From Streptomyces sp. NBC_00250 (GTDB lineage: Bacteria > Actinomycetota > Actinomycetes > Streptomycetales > Streptomycetaceae): a stretch of DNA of 64,000 nt. This document shows, one piece after another, positions 42,966 through 54,100 of the stretch. The notes beneath the pieces were generated by a model that was given only the letters and a program-made list of their open reading frames with translations, made no database searches and was not told the DNA's origin. Positions within the stretch are counted from its first letter, which is position 1; every line of letters starts with the position of its first letter. The stretch spans positions 2,480,001-2,544,000 of the forward strand of contig NZ_CP108088.1 in NCBI RefSeq assembly GCF_036192275.1. The letters are read 5' to 3'. Made by a program: the position numbers and the translations under genes.

Positions 42966-43649
42966 TTAATTCCGGGCACTCGCCGTGTTGACTGCATGTT
43001 GCGAAACCCTCACACGGCCGCGGTCCGGCCTTTTGAGGCGATGCAGCGACTGCGAGCGCTCCGCGTGCGACGCGGTCAGCGCCCGTGCCCGCTCGGCGTC
43101 ACCGCGCGCCACGGCGTCCACGATCGCGCCGTGCTCCGCCCACGCGTCCACCGGGCGTTCGGGCTGCTCGACGGCGTACATCCAGGCGATCTTGTGCCGC
43201 AGCTGGGTCAGCAGCGCCGTCAGCGCCGGGCTGCCGGAAGCCTGCGCGAGCGTCTCGTGGAACCAGCCGCCGAGTGAGCGCAGATCCTCGCCCTGGCCGC
43301 GCCTGGCCCGCTCCTGCCCCAGCCTGACCAGGCCCCGCAGCACCTTGAGATGGGCCTCCGTGCGCCGCTGGGCCGCGCGTGCGGCCCCCAGGGGTTCGAG
43401 CAGCGCCCGCATGTCGAGCAGATCGGCCGCCTCCTGCTCGGTGGGCTCCGCGACATGCGCGCCGGCGTGACGGCGGGTGACGACGAAGCCCTCGGACTCC
43501 AGGGTGCGCAGCGCCTCACGGACCGGGACGCGGGAGACCCCGTACCGCCGGGCGAGCTGTTCCTCGGTCAGCCGGCTGCCGCGCTCGAAGACGCCGGAGA
43601 CGATGTCGTCCCGGATCGCCGTGCATACCGAGTGCGCGGGAATGCGCAT
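42966..43649 (-). CDS. GntR-family (FCD) transcriptional regulator
   Basis: 227 aa. N-terminal winged helix with GntR signature (LTEEQLARRYGVSRVPVREALRTLESEGFV, about 27-56) and an all-helical FCD ligand domain (DLLDMRALLEPLGA, HETLAQASGSPAL, HGAIVDAVARGD). The FCD domain usually senses small organic acids. No target gene is obvious: neighbours are ptsH (convergent) and the M23 peptidase (same strand, 206 bases upstream, with a terminator between). It therefore looks like a stand-alone unit. Not DasR, which is a HutC-type GntR. Confidence 0.9.
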   Translation of the reverse strand: MRIPAHSVCTAIRDDIVSGVFERGSRLTEEQLARRYGVSRVPVREALRTLESEGFVVTRRHAGAHVAEPTEQEAADLLDMRALLEPLGAARAAQRRTEAHLKVLRGLVRLGQERARRGQGEDLRSLGGWFHETLAQASGSPALTALLTQLRHKIAWMYAVEQPERPVDAWAEHGAIVDAVARGDAERARALTASHAERSQSLHRLKRPDRGRVRVSQHAVNTASARN

Positions 43650-43778
43650 GTCCGACCTCCGCCTTGGTCTGCGCGAGTCAATTCGAGCGGCGCCTGTTCT
43701 GCGCCCGATCTGCGACTCTATTGCAGTGCGCCGGAATTTCCGATGCCCCAGCGGAATATGAATGTCTTGCGACCGACG

Positions 43779-43811
43779 AAAAGCCCCGGCTCAGTACGAG
43801 CCGGGGCTTTT
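43779..43811 (-). terminator. Terminator downstream of the M23 peptidase gene
   Basis: Perfect 14-bp stem AAAAGCCCCGGCTC / GAGCCGGGGCTTTT with a 5-base loop; the run of T on either strand makes it bidirectional. Confidence 0.9.
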
Positions 43812-43855
43812 GCGATGCGCTGCGGTACGACGCGGGTGCGCGACGGACGTCCGGG

Positions 43856-44626
43856 TCAGACGTTGACGCCGCGGGCGCGCAGGTACGAGATCGGGTTGAT
43901 GTCGGAGCCGTACTCGGAGGTCGTACGCGCCTCGAAGTGAAGGTGCGGGCCGGTCGAGTTGCCGGACGAGCCCGAGATGCCGATCCGCTGGCCCGGCTCG
44001 ACGCTCTGGCCGACGTAGACGCCGATGGAGGAGAGGTGACCGTACTGGGTGTACGTGCCGTCGTTCATCCGGATGACGATGTTGTTGCCGTACGCGCCGC
44101 CCCAGCCGGCCTCGACGACGGTGCCGGAGCCGACGGAGACGACGCTGCTGCCGTAGGAGGCGTGGAAGTCGATGCCGGAGTGGCTGCCGGAGGACCAGAG
44201 CGAGCCGCTGGTCTGGTAGCCGGTGGACACGTACGTGCCCTCGACGGGGAGCTGGAAGGAGTTCAGGCGGCGGCGCTCGGCCTCACGGGCGGCGCGCTGC
44301 TCGGCCTCACGGATCTCCTTGGCGCGGGCCTCGGCCTTGCGCTTCGCCTCGGCCTTGGCCTTCGCCTTGGCGGCGACCTCGAAGGCCTCCTGCTCCTGGG
44401 CGGCGGCCTGGGCGTCGATCCGGTCCGCGAGGGAGTCCTCGGTGATCACCTTGATGAGGCCGGTGTCCTCGACGGAGCGGTTGTCCGTGTCGGCGGCGAG
44501 CGCCGGGGAGGCGAGGGTTCCGATGACGCCGGCGCCGGCGAGCGTCGCTGCGCCGGCGATGCCCACGCTGCGGCGCGCCATCCGGCTCGGACCACGATGC
44601 TTCCCGGTGGCACGGGTGAACGCCAT
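43856..44626 (-). CDS. Secreted M23 (LytM) peptidase
   Basis: 256 aa. Signal peptide at 1-45 (a basic start, then GIAGAATLAGAGVIGTLASPALA). A charged coiled-coil of Ala/Lys/Glu follows to about 120, then a LytM domain with zinc ligands in HSGIDFHA and GPHLHFE. Cleaves peptide cross-links in peptidoglycan, or activates a lytic partner. The gene sits directly behind a ydaO-type c-di-AMP riboswitch, so synthesis should respond to c-di-AMP, as for other Streptomyces wall hydrolases. Domain order and length are normal. Confidence 0.94.
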   Translation of the reverse strand: MAFTRATGKHRGPSRMARRSVGIAGAATLAGAGVIGTLASPALAADTDNRSVEDTGLIKVITEDSLADRIDAQAAAQEQEAFEVAAKAKAKAEAKRKAEARAKEIREAEQRAAREAERRRLNSFQLPVEGTYVSTGYQTSGSLWSSGSHSGIDFHASYGSSVVSVGSGTVVEAGWGGAYGNNIVIRMNDGTYTQYGHLSSIGVYVGQSVEPGQRIGISGSSGNSTGPHLHFEARTTSEYGSDINPISYLRARGVNV

Positions 44627-44641
44627 GTAGGGGCTGATCCT

Positions 44642-44796
44642 TTCCTTCCTTCTCGCCTACCGGGTTAGCTGACGGGTTCGGAGCAGGAAGGTCTCCTACG
44701 AGCCCCTCCGTACGAGACGAAGGCGCCCGATTCACCCCAGGGACTACATGTGGGTCCCCGGCTCCCCAGGCTCGCGCCTGACGGGGACTCGGCGAT
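44642..44796 (-). ncRNA. ydaO-yuaA (c-di-AMP) riboswitch
   Basis: On the minus strand the conserved blocks appear in order: CCCCGTCAGGCGCGAGCC, GGGGAGCCGGGGACCC, CTGGGGTGAATC, then CGAACCCGTCAGCTAACC and CGGTAGGCGAGAAGGAAGG just before the peptidase ribosome site. This is the known ydaO aptamer pattern. A TTGGTG-18-TAGCGT promoter-like pair lies upstream, near 44836-44865. Binding c-di-AMP is expected to lower expression. Confidence 0.92.
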
Positions 44797-44948
44797 GACT
44801 GTCCGATGCCGCGGCTGCGGCACGTGCAACTGACGAACAGCCGCCCCGACGCTATGCGGATCGTCTTTCAATCACCAACCAGACACGTCTTTTGTAAGAC
44901 ATGCCACAGGTCATACAAGCACCCTTGCCATCAATACGGACAAAGGGG

Positions 44949-44980
44949 AGGACCCCGACGAACTATGCCGTCGGGGCCCT
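44949..44980 (-). terminator. Terminator downstream of the M16 operon
   Basis: Hairpin with CCCCGACG pairing to CGTCGGGG-type sequence around an AACTATG loop, about 35 bases after the M16 stop. The rest of 44801-45014 holds only the riboswitch promoter. Confidence 0.65.
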
Positions 44981-45014
44981 CTCTTGTCATGCCAGAAGCC
45001 GTCAGAGGCCTGAA

Positions 45015-46412
45015 TCAGCCCGTCACGACGGTCACTTCACCGATGCCGAGCGCGCGCACCGGCTCCGCGATCTGCGCCGCGTCGCCCACGAGCACGGTGA
45101 CGAGCCGGTCCACGGGGAAGGCGCTGACCACGGCCGCGGTCGCCTCGACCGTGCCGGTCTCCGCCAGGCGCGCGTACAACTGGGCCTGGTAGTCGTCCGG
45201 GAGGTGCTGCTCGAGCTGGTCGGCGAGCGTCCCGGCGACGGATGCGGCCGTCTCGTACTTGAGCGGCGCGACCCCCACCAGGTTCTGCACGGCCGTCTCG
45301 CGCTCGGCGTCCGTGAGGCCTTCGGCGGCCAGCGTCCGCAGCACCTTCCACAGATCGTCAAGAGCCGGACCGGTGTTGGGTGTGTCGACGGAACCGCTGA
45401 TGGCGAGCATCGCGGCACCGTTCCCCTTGCCGTCGGAGCGGAGCACCTGCCCGAAGGCCCGCACGCCGTACGTGTAGCCCTTCTCCTCGCGCAGGACCTT
45501 GTCGAGCCGCGAGGTGAGGGTGCCACCGAGGCAGTACGTGCCCAGGACCTGGGCCGCCCAGACGCTGTCGTGCCGGTCGGCGCCGATCCGGCCGATCAGC
45601 AACTGGGTCTGGACGGCGCCGGGACGGTCCACGATGACGACCCGTCCGGTGTCGTCCGCGGTGATCGGCGGCATCGGGAGCGGCTCGGCCGGCTCGCCGG
45701 TCCAGGCGCCCAGGGTCTCGGCGAGGACCTTGTCCAGGTCGACCCCGGTGAGGTCGCCGACGACCACGGCGGTGGCCGTGGCGGGCCGGACGTACGCCTC
45801 GTAGAAGGCGCGGACCGCGGCGGCGTCGATCGCCGCGACGGTCTCCTCGGTGCCCTGACGCGGCCGGGACATCCGGGCCTCGGCCGGGAACAGCTCCTTG
45901 GAGAGCTGCTTGGCGGCGCGGCGCTGCGGGCTGGCCGTCTCGTGCGGGATCTCGTCGAGGCGGTTGCGCACCAGGCGCTCGACCTCGGTCTCGAGGAACG
46001 CCGGTGCGATCAGGGCCTCGGCGACCAGACCGAGCGCCTTGGGCAGCCGGGAGACGGGAACCTCCAGGGAGACCCGTACGCCCGGGTGGTCGGCGTGCGC
46101 GTCCAGCGTGGCGCCGCAGCGCTCCAGCTCGGCCGCGAACTCCTCGGCGGTGTGCTTGTCCGTGCCCTCGGAGAGCGCGCGGGCCATGATGGTGGCGACA
46201 CCGTCGAGACCGGCGGGCTCGGCGTCCAGCGGGGCCGCCAGGAAGATCTCCACGGCCACGACCTGCTGGCCGGGGCGGTGACTGGTCAGCACCGTCAGAC
46301 CGTTGTCCAGGGCGCCGCGGTCCGGGGCCGGGAAGGCCCAGGGCCTGGCGACGCCGGGCGCCGGCTGCGGGTGGAAGTCCATGCTCGTCAAAGACGCGGC
46401 GGCGTCGGTCAC
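45015..46412 (-). CDS. M16-family peptidase, non-catalytic subunit
   Basis: 465 aa, GTG start at 46412 overlapping the partner's stop (GTGA). It has the M16 fold (LDNGLTVLTSHRPGQQVVAVEIFL) and the substrate-binding LREEKGYTYGV segment in its second half. The HxxEH zinc motif is absent. M16B enzymes often pair a zinc-bearing and an Arg/Tyr-bearing subunit, and this is the latter. Acts with the product of the gene just upstream, probably in peptide or misfolded-protein degradation. No signal peptide, so cytoplasmic. Confidence 0.92.
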   Translation of the reverse strand: MTDAAASLTSMDFHPQPAPGVARPWAFPAPDRGALDNGLTVLTSHRPGQQVVAVEIFLAAPLDAEPAGLDGVATIMARALSEGTDKHTAEEFAAELERCGATLDAHADHPGVRVSLEVPVSRLPKALGLVAEALIAPAFLETEVERLVRNRLDEIPHETASPQRRAAKQLSKELFPAEARMSRPRQGTEETVAAIDAAAVRAFYEAYVRPATATAVVVGDLTGVDLDKVLAETLGAWTGEPAEPLPMPPITADDTGRVVIVDRPGAVQTQLLIGRIGADRHDSVWAAQVLGTYCLGGTLTSRLDKVLREEKGYTYGVRAFGQVLRSDGKGNGAAMLAISGSVDTPNTGPALDDLWKVLRTLAAEGLTDAERETAVQNLVGVAPLKYETAASVAGTLADQLEQHLPDDYQAQLYARLAETGTVEATAAVVSAFPVDRLVTVLVGDAAQIAEPVRALGIGEVTVVTG

Positions 46413-47767
46413 TGGTCCGCTCCCTCTTCCTCGTCATCGCCGTCGGCGTCGTCGCCCTGCTCGGTCGCCAGGGGCTCGTAGACCAGCACCGCGCGGTTGT
46501 CGGGGCGCAGCTTGGCCGCTGCGGCCGCCCGCACCTCCTCCGCGGTGATGTCCAGGACCCGGTCGACGGCACTGAGGGCGAGCTGCGGGTCGCCGAACAG
46601 CACGGCGAACCGGCACAGTTCGTCGGCGCGGCCCGCCACGGTGCCGAGCCGGTCGAGCCACTCGCGCTCCAACTGGGCCTGCGCGCGCTCCATCTCCTCG
46701 GGCGTGGGGCCCTCGGCGGCGAACCGGGCGAGCTCCTCGTCGACGGCCGCCTCGATCTGCGGGACCTCGACGCCTCCGGAGGTCTTGACGTCCAGCCAGC
46801 CCAGCGAGGGCGCGCCGGCGAGCCGCAGCAGGCCGAAGCCGGCGGCGACGGCCGTACGGTCGCGGCGGACCAGGCGGTTGTGGAGCCGGGAGGACTCGCC
46901 ACCGCCGAGGACCGTCAGGGCCAGGTCGGCGGCGTCGCACTCGCGCGTGCCGTCGTGCGGCAGCCGGTAGGCGGCCATCAGCGCGCGGGCCGGGACCTCC
47001 TCCTCGACGACCTCGCGCAGCTGCTCCCCGATGACGCCGGGGAGGTCGCCGGGGCGCGGTTCGGGCTTGCCGTCGTGGCCGGGGATGGAGCCGAAGTACT
47101 TCTCGACCCAGGCGAGGGTCTGCTCCGGGTCGATGTCGCCGACGACCGACAGCACCGCGTTGTTCGGGGCGTAGTACGTGCGGAAGAAGTTCCGCGCGTC
47201 CTCCAGGGTGGCCGCGTCCAGGTCGGCCATGGAGCCGATCGGCGTGTGGTGGTAGGGGTGGCCCTCCGGGTAGGCGAGGGCGGTCAGCTTCTCGAAGGCC
47301 GTGCCGTAGGGCACGTTGTCGTAGCGCTGGCGGCGCTCGTTCTTGACGACGTCCCGCTGGTTCTCCATGGACTCGTCGTCCAGAGCGGCCAGCAGCGAGC
47401 CCATGCGGTCGGCCTCCAGCCAGAGCGCGAGCTCCAGCTGGTGCGTGGGCATGGTCTCGAAGTAGTTGGTGCGCTCGAAGCTCGTCGTGCCGTTGAGCGA
47501 GCCGCCGGCGCCCTGCACGAGCTCGAAGTGCCCGTTCCCGTGGACCTGCTTCGAGCCCTGGAACATCAGGTGCTCGAAGAGGTGGGCGAGGCCAGTGCGG
47601 CCCGGGACCTCGTGACGCGAGCCGACGTCGTACCAGAGGCAGACCGCGGCGACCGGGGTCAGGTGGTCCTCCGAGAGCACCACGCGCAGGCCGTTCGCCA
47701 ACCGGTGCTCGGTCGCTGTCAGGCCGCCGGAGCCGGCCTCGGCCGTGGCCGTGTGACCCATGGGCAT
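46409..47767 (-). CDS. M16-family zinc peptidase, catalytic subunit
   Basis: 452 aa from the ATG at 47767 (MPMGHTATAE), with GAAGGGACG upstream. The ORF is open further but without homology. The inverted zinc motif is HLFEH at residues 62-66, with the third ligand probably E144 in VKNERRQRYDN. Typical M16B length, no signal peptide. Coupled by overlap to the non-catalytic subunit gene. Divergent from parC with about 180 bases between them. Confidence 0.93.
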   Translation of the reverse strand: MPMGHTATAEAGSGGLTATEHRLANGLRVVLSEDHLTPVAAVCLWYDVGSRHEVPGRTGLAHLFEHLMFQGSKQVHGNGHFELVQGAGGSLNGTTSFERTNYFETMPTHQLELALWLEADRMGSLLAALDDESMENQRDVVKNERRQRYDNVPYGTAFEKLTALAYPEGHPYHHTPIGSMADLDAATLEDARNFFRTYYAPNNAVLSVVGDIDPEQTLAWVEKYFGSIPGHDGKPEPRPGDLPGVIGEQLREVVEEEVPARALMAAYRLPHDGTRECDAADLALTVLGGGESSRLHNRLVRRDRTAVAAGFGLLRLAGAPSLGWLDVKTSGGVEVPQIEAAVDEELARFAAEGPTPEEMERAQAQLEREWLDRLGTVAGRADELCRFAVLFGDPQLALSAVDRVLDITAEEVRAAAAAKLRPDNRAVLVYEPLATEQGDDADGDDEEEGADQ

Positions 47768-47948
47768 GTACGTCCCTTCGATCGCGATGTGAAAAAGTCC
47801 TGCCACTGTATGCAAGCGCGCCGACACCTGGCGAAGTTCCCGCCCCCTCGAGATGTCCCTCTTCCGGGTCGCGGTCGGCGTTGTCGGTGGCACGGTCCAC
47901 AATGGTCCGCGTCAGATCAACCTTGTTGGTGAAGGAGCCGCAGCCGCG

Positions 47949-50408
<2,460 letters not shown>

Positions 50409-50427
50409 CCGGAATCCCGGAGGCGTC

Positions 50428-51495
50428 CTACGGCGCCTCCGGCTCCTCCTCCGTCTGCTGTACGTACCGCAGGACGCCCCACATGCTGTGCTCGTCGGGG
50501 GCGTCCTGCGGGCCGTTCAGCTCACACTCCGCGAGCTCCTTGCGCAGGCCGGCCGCGTCGACGCCGGAGCCGATCAGGACGAGCTGGGTGAGCCGCTCCT
50601 CGCCCTCGGGCCACCGCTCGGGGTAGAAGCGCAGGAACCGGCCGACCGCGTGCACGGAGTAGCGGTTGTCCGGATCGGCGGCGCCGAAGTCGACGAAGCC
50701 CTTGATCCGGTAGAGGCCCTCGGGCCGCGCGTCGAGGAAGGCCATCAGCCGGCGCGGGTGGAGCGGGGTGGCAGCGGTCAGGGAGACCGTCTCGTACGAC
50801 GTGTGGGTGTGGGCCCGCGGTCCGCCGTCCCCGTCCCCGTCCCCGTCCCCGTACAGGATGTCCTCGATGGACATCTGTCCCTCGATCTCCCCCTCGGGGA
50901 CCACCCGGTCGAAGAGCAGCTCCGGGTCGATCCGTCCGTGGGTGGCATCGACGACCACGGCCTTCCCGGCGAGACCGCCCACCGTCTCGCGGACGGCGCG
51001 CAGCTCGGCCCCGGAGACCCGGTCGGCCTTGTTCACGATCACGAGGTCGGCGATCGGCAGGTGCCGGTCGGTCTCGGGGTGCCGCTCCCGCGTCGCGGAG
51101 AACTCGGCCGCGTCGACGACCTGGACGAGCCCGCCGTACACGATCCGCTCGTTCTCGCTGGCGAGGACCATCCGGACCAGTTCCTGCGGCTCGGCGAGGC
51201 CGCTCGCCTCGATCACGATCACGTCGAGCCGCGACTCGGGCCGGGTGAGGACCTCCAGGTACTCGTCGAGCTCGCTCGCGTCGACGGCGCAGCACAGGCA
51301 GCCGTTGCCGAGGGAGACGGTGGAGCCGACCTGTCCGGCGATCCGCATCGCGTCGATGCCGATGTCGCCGAAGTCGTTGACCATGACACCGATACGGGTG
51401 CCCCGGGCGCTGCGCAGCAGGTGGTTGAGGAGCGTGGTCTTCCCGGCGCCGAGAAACCCGGCCAGGACGACGACGGGGATCTGCTGCGTGGTCAA
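50428..51495 (-). CDS. CobW/COG0523-family metal-related GTPase
   Basis: 355 aa. The best start is TTG at 51495: CCGGAGG lies 8 bases upstream and the G1 loop begins soon after (VVVLAGFLGAGKTTLLNHLL). The GNGCLCCAV motif (CxCC metal site), G3-like EASGLAEP and G4 NKAD are present. A low-complexity GDGDGDGDGG followed by HTHT precedes the C-terminal CobW_C domain. Members act as GTP-driven metallochaperones (zinc, cobalt and others). No metal-related neighbour or Zur box was recognised, so the metal is unknown. Convergent with parC. Confidence 0.9.
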   Translation of the reverse strand: MTTQQIPVVVLAGFLGAGKTTLLNHLLRSARGTRIGVMVNDFGDIGIDAMRIAGQVGSTVSLGNGCLCCAVDASELDEYLEVLTRPESRLDVIVIEASGLAEPQELVRMVLASENERIVYGGLVQVVDAAEFSATRERHPETDRHLPIADLVIVNKADRVSGAELRAVRETVGGLAGKAVVVDATHGRIDPELLFDRVVPEGEIEGQMSIEDILYGDGDGDGDGGPRAHTHTSYETVSLTAATPLHPRRLMAFLDARPEGLYRIKGFVDFGAADPDNRYSVHAVGRFLRFYPERWPEGEERLTQLVLIGSGVDAAGLRKELAECELNGPQDAPDEHSMWGVLRYVQQTEEEPEAP

Positions 51496-51616
51496 GGGAC
51501 GTGCCTCCGGTTCCTTCGTTTCCCACGGCTGTGGGACCCCCAGCTTAGGTACCGGCACGGACACCCACGCGGACGTCATTTCCGGTCGCGGGGCGTGGCC
51601 CTTTACCGTTTCCGGC

Positions 51617-53362
51617 ATGAGCCCCGCACAGACCAGCCCCCCGCGCCCCCGCGCGCGTCGTCGGCGGTTCGGGTGGCCCCAGCGGGTGTTCTCGCAGGTC
51701 CTGCTGATGCAGCTGGCCATCGCGACCGGTGTGACCGTCCTCGCCACCGGGCTCTTCCTGGCCCCGCTCAGCGCCCAGCTCGACGACCAGGCGATGCGCC
51801 GGGCCCTGGCCATCGCCGGGACCACCGCGTCCCCCCGCATGGCGGCGGACCTCACCGGAAGCCCGCCGTCCGCGCGGGGCCCGGTGCAGACGGAGGCCGA
51901 GCGGATCCGTACCTCCACCGGCGCCGAGTACGTCGTCGTCATGGACACGCGCGGGGTGCGCTGGTCGCACACCGATCCCGCCGCGATCGGCGGGCGCGTC
52001 TCCACCGATCCGAGCGACGTCCTCGCCGGGCACGAGGTGATGGAGATCGACAGCGGCACCCTGGGCCGCTCGGCGCGCGGCAAGATGCCGCTGCGGGACG
52101 CGGACGGGCGGATCGTCGGCGCGGTCTCCGTCGGCATCGAGTACGACAGCGTCCGCGACCGGCTGCTCGCCGCGATCCCGGGCCTCCTCGCCTACGCCGG
52201 CGGGGCGCTCGCGGCCGGCGCCGTGGCCGCGTACCTGATCTCCCGGCGCATCCAGCGGCAGACCCATGACCTGGCCTTCTCCGACATCTCGGCGCTGCTC
52301 GCCGAACGCGAGGCCATGCTGCACGGCATCCGCGAGGGGGTCGTGGCCCTGGACCGCAACGGCTCCGTACGGCTCATGAACGACGAGGCACAGCGGCTCC
52401 TCGGCCTCGGTCCCGAGGCGGCGGGCCGGCCGCTCGACGAGGTCCTCGGCCGGGGCCGTACCGCCGACGTCCTGGCGGGCCGGGTGACCGGCGACGACCT
52501 GGTCACGGTCCGGGGCCACCGGGTGCTCGTCGCCAACCGGATGCCGACGGACGACGGCGGCGCCGTGGCGACCCTGCGCGACCGCACGGAGCTGGAACGG
52601 CTCGGCCGCGAGCTGGACTCCACCCGGGGTCTGATCGACGCCCTGCGCGCCCAGGACCACGAGCACGCCAACCGGATGCACACCCTCCTGGGACTCCTGG
52701 AGCTGGAGATGCACGAGGAGGCGGTCGACTTCGTCACCGAGGTGGTCGGCGTGCACCGGGCCACCGCCGAGCAGGTCACGGAGAAGGTCCACGACCCGCT
52801 GCTCGCGGCGCTCCTGGTCGGCAAGGCGACCGTCGCCGCCGAGCGGGGCGCCTCCCTGCGGCTCACCTCCGACTCGCTGCTGCCGGACCGGCTCGTCGAC
52901 CCGCGCGAACTGGTCACCGTCGTCGGCAACCTGGTCGACAACGCCCTGGACGCCGTCGCGGGCACCCCCGGCGCCCGTATCGACGTCTCCTTCCGCACCG
53001 AGGGGCGTACGGTCGTCCTGCGGGTCACGGACAGCGGCCCGGGGGTTCCCGAGGAGCGCCGCGAGCTGATCTTCACCGAGGGCTGGTCGACGAAGGCGCT
53101 TCCGTCGCACGGAAAGCGCGGCCTCGGCCTCGCCCTGGTGCGCCGGCTCGCCGAGCGCCGGGGCGGCACCGCGCGGGTGACCGGCGGGCCGAACGGGGGC
53201 GCCGAGTTCACCGTCGTCCTCCCGGACGCCCTGACCGAGCCGGAACCCGACCCGGACGTGACCGCCGAAGCGCCGCGGCCAGGTCCGCTTCCCGACCCGG
53301 ACGTGACTGCCGGCGCGCCGCGGCCAGGTCCGCTTCCCGAGCCCGTCGAGGAGGCACGATGA
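51617..53362 (+). CDS. CitA/DcuS-like sensor histidine kinase
   Basis: 581 aa. Two membrane spans (about 28-50 and 188-210) enclose an extracellular PAS-type sensor. A cytoplasmic PAS (EGVVALDRNGSVRLMNDEAQ) follows, then a kinase core with phospho-acceptor region RAQDHEHANRMHTLLGLLEL and ATPase boxes NLVDNALDAV, DSGPGVP and GKRGLGLALV. This family senses C4-dicarboxylates or citrate. The C-terminus has a duplicated Pro-rich segment. The gene overlaps the response-regulator start (ATGA). No good ribosome site precedes the ATG, so the start is less certain. The convergent symporter gene is a possible target. Confidence 0.92.
   Translation: MSPAQTSPPRPRARRRRFGWPQRVFSQVLLMQLAIATGVTVLATGLFLAPLSAQLDDQAMRRALAIAGTTASPRMAADLTGSPPSARGPVQTEAERIRTSTGAEYVVVMDTRGVRWSHTDPAAIGGRVSTDPSDVLAGHEVMEIDSGTLGRSARGKMPLRDADGRIVGAVSVGIEYDSVRDRLLAAIPGLLAYAGGALAAGAVAAYLISRRIQRQTHDLAFSDISALLAEREAMLHGIREGVVALDRNGSVRLMNDEAQRLLGLGPEAAGRPLDEVLGRGRTADVLAGRVTGDDLVTVRGHRVLVANRMPTDDGGAVATLRDRTELERLGRELDSTRGLIDALRAQDHEHANRMHTLLGLLELEMHEEAVDFVTEVVGVHRATAEQVTEKVHDPLLAALLVGKATVAAERGASLRLTSDSLLPDRLVDPRELVTVVGNLVDNALDAVAGTPGARIDVSFRTEGRTVVLRVTDSGPGVPEERRELIFTEGWSTKALPSHGKRGLGLALVRRLAERRGGTARVTGGPNGGAEFTVVLPDALTEPEPDPDVTAEAPRPGPLPDPDVTAGAPRPGPLPEPVEEAR
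53248..53342 (+). repeat. Two 48-bp tandem repeats at the 3' end of the sensor-kinase gene
   Basis: The segment encoding DPDVTA(E/G)APRPGPLP is present twice in frame, with few differences, just before the overlap with the response-regulator gene. Confidence 0.85.
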
Positions 53363-54048
53363 TCGACGTCCTCGTCGTGGACGACGACGTGCTGGTCGCG
53401 CGGATCAACGCCGCCTACGTCACCAAGGTGCCCGGCTTCCGCGTCGCCGCCACCGCCCACTCGACCGCCGAAGCACTCGCCGCCCTGGACGAGCATCCGG
53501 TGGATCTGATCCTCCTCGACCACTACCTGCCGGACGAGAACGGGCTCGCGGCCGTACGGGAACTCCGGGCGCGCGGCCACCAGTGCGACGTGATCATGGT
53601 CACGGCGGCCCGGGACGTGGCCACGGTGCAGGCGGCTATGCGGCACGGCGCCCTCCAGTACCTGGTCAAGCCGTTCAACTTCGCCGGGCTGCGCGCCAAG
53701 CTGGAGGCGTACGCGACGCTCCGCAGCACCCTGGAGAGCGGGGGCGAGGCCGAGCAGGCCGAGGTGGACCGGATCTTCGGGGTCCTGTCGGCGGGCACCG
53801 TCGCCCCGGACCTGCCCAAGGGGCACTCCCCCACGACGGCCGAGCTGGTCCGCCAGGTGCTGCTCGCCGCCGACGGTCCGCTGTCCGCGCAGGAGATCGC
53901 CGAGCGGGCCGGCGTCAGCCGTCAGACCGCCCAGCGCTACCTCAAACTCCTCGAACGCACCGGCCGGGTCCGTCTCTCGCTCCGGTACGGCGAGACGGGC
54001 CGACCCGAGCACCGCTACGCCTGGGCAGCCTCCCCGCAGGCCGGCTGA
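53359..54048 (+). CDS. CitB-like response regulator
   Basis: 229 aa. Receiver domain with acidic pocket DDD at 8-10, phospho-acceptor Asp54 in LILLDHYLP, and Lys in YLVKPF near 105. The C-terminus has a helix-turn-helix (LSAQEIAERAGVSRQTAQRYLKLLERTGRVR). Partner of the sensor kinase, whose stop overlaps this ATG. Likely controls uptake or use of an organic acid. The adjacent convergent acetate-type symporter is the nearest candidate target. Normal family length. Confidence 0.92.
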   Translation: MIDVLVVDDDVLVARINAAYVTKVPGFRVAATAHSTAEALAALDEHPVDLILLDHYLPDENGLAAVRELRARGHQCDVIMVTAARDVATVQAAMRHGALQYLVKPFNFAGLRAKLEAYATLRSTLESGGEAEQAEVDRIFGVLSAGTVAPDLPKGHSPTTAELVRQVLLAADGPLSAQEIAERAGVSRQTAQRYLKLLERTGRVRLSLRYGETGRPEHRYAWAASPQAG

Positions 54049-54100
54049 CACGTCCGCGCCGGGACCCTCCGGGACTCGGGCCGGTCCGCGTCGGGACCCG

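Noticed and set aside
42966..43649. DasR next to ptsH
   Set aside because: The ligand domain is FCD-type; DasR is HutC-type.
47853..47948. Upstream start for parC
   Set aside because: 32 extra codons show no homology; the ATG at 47949 matches family starts.
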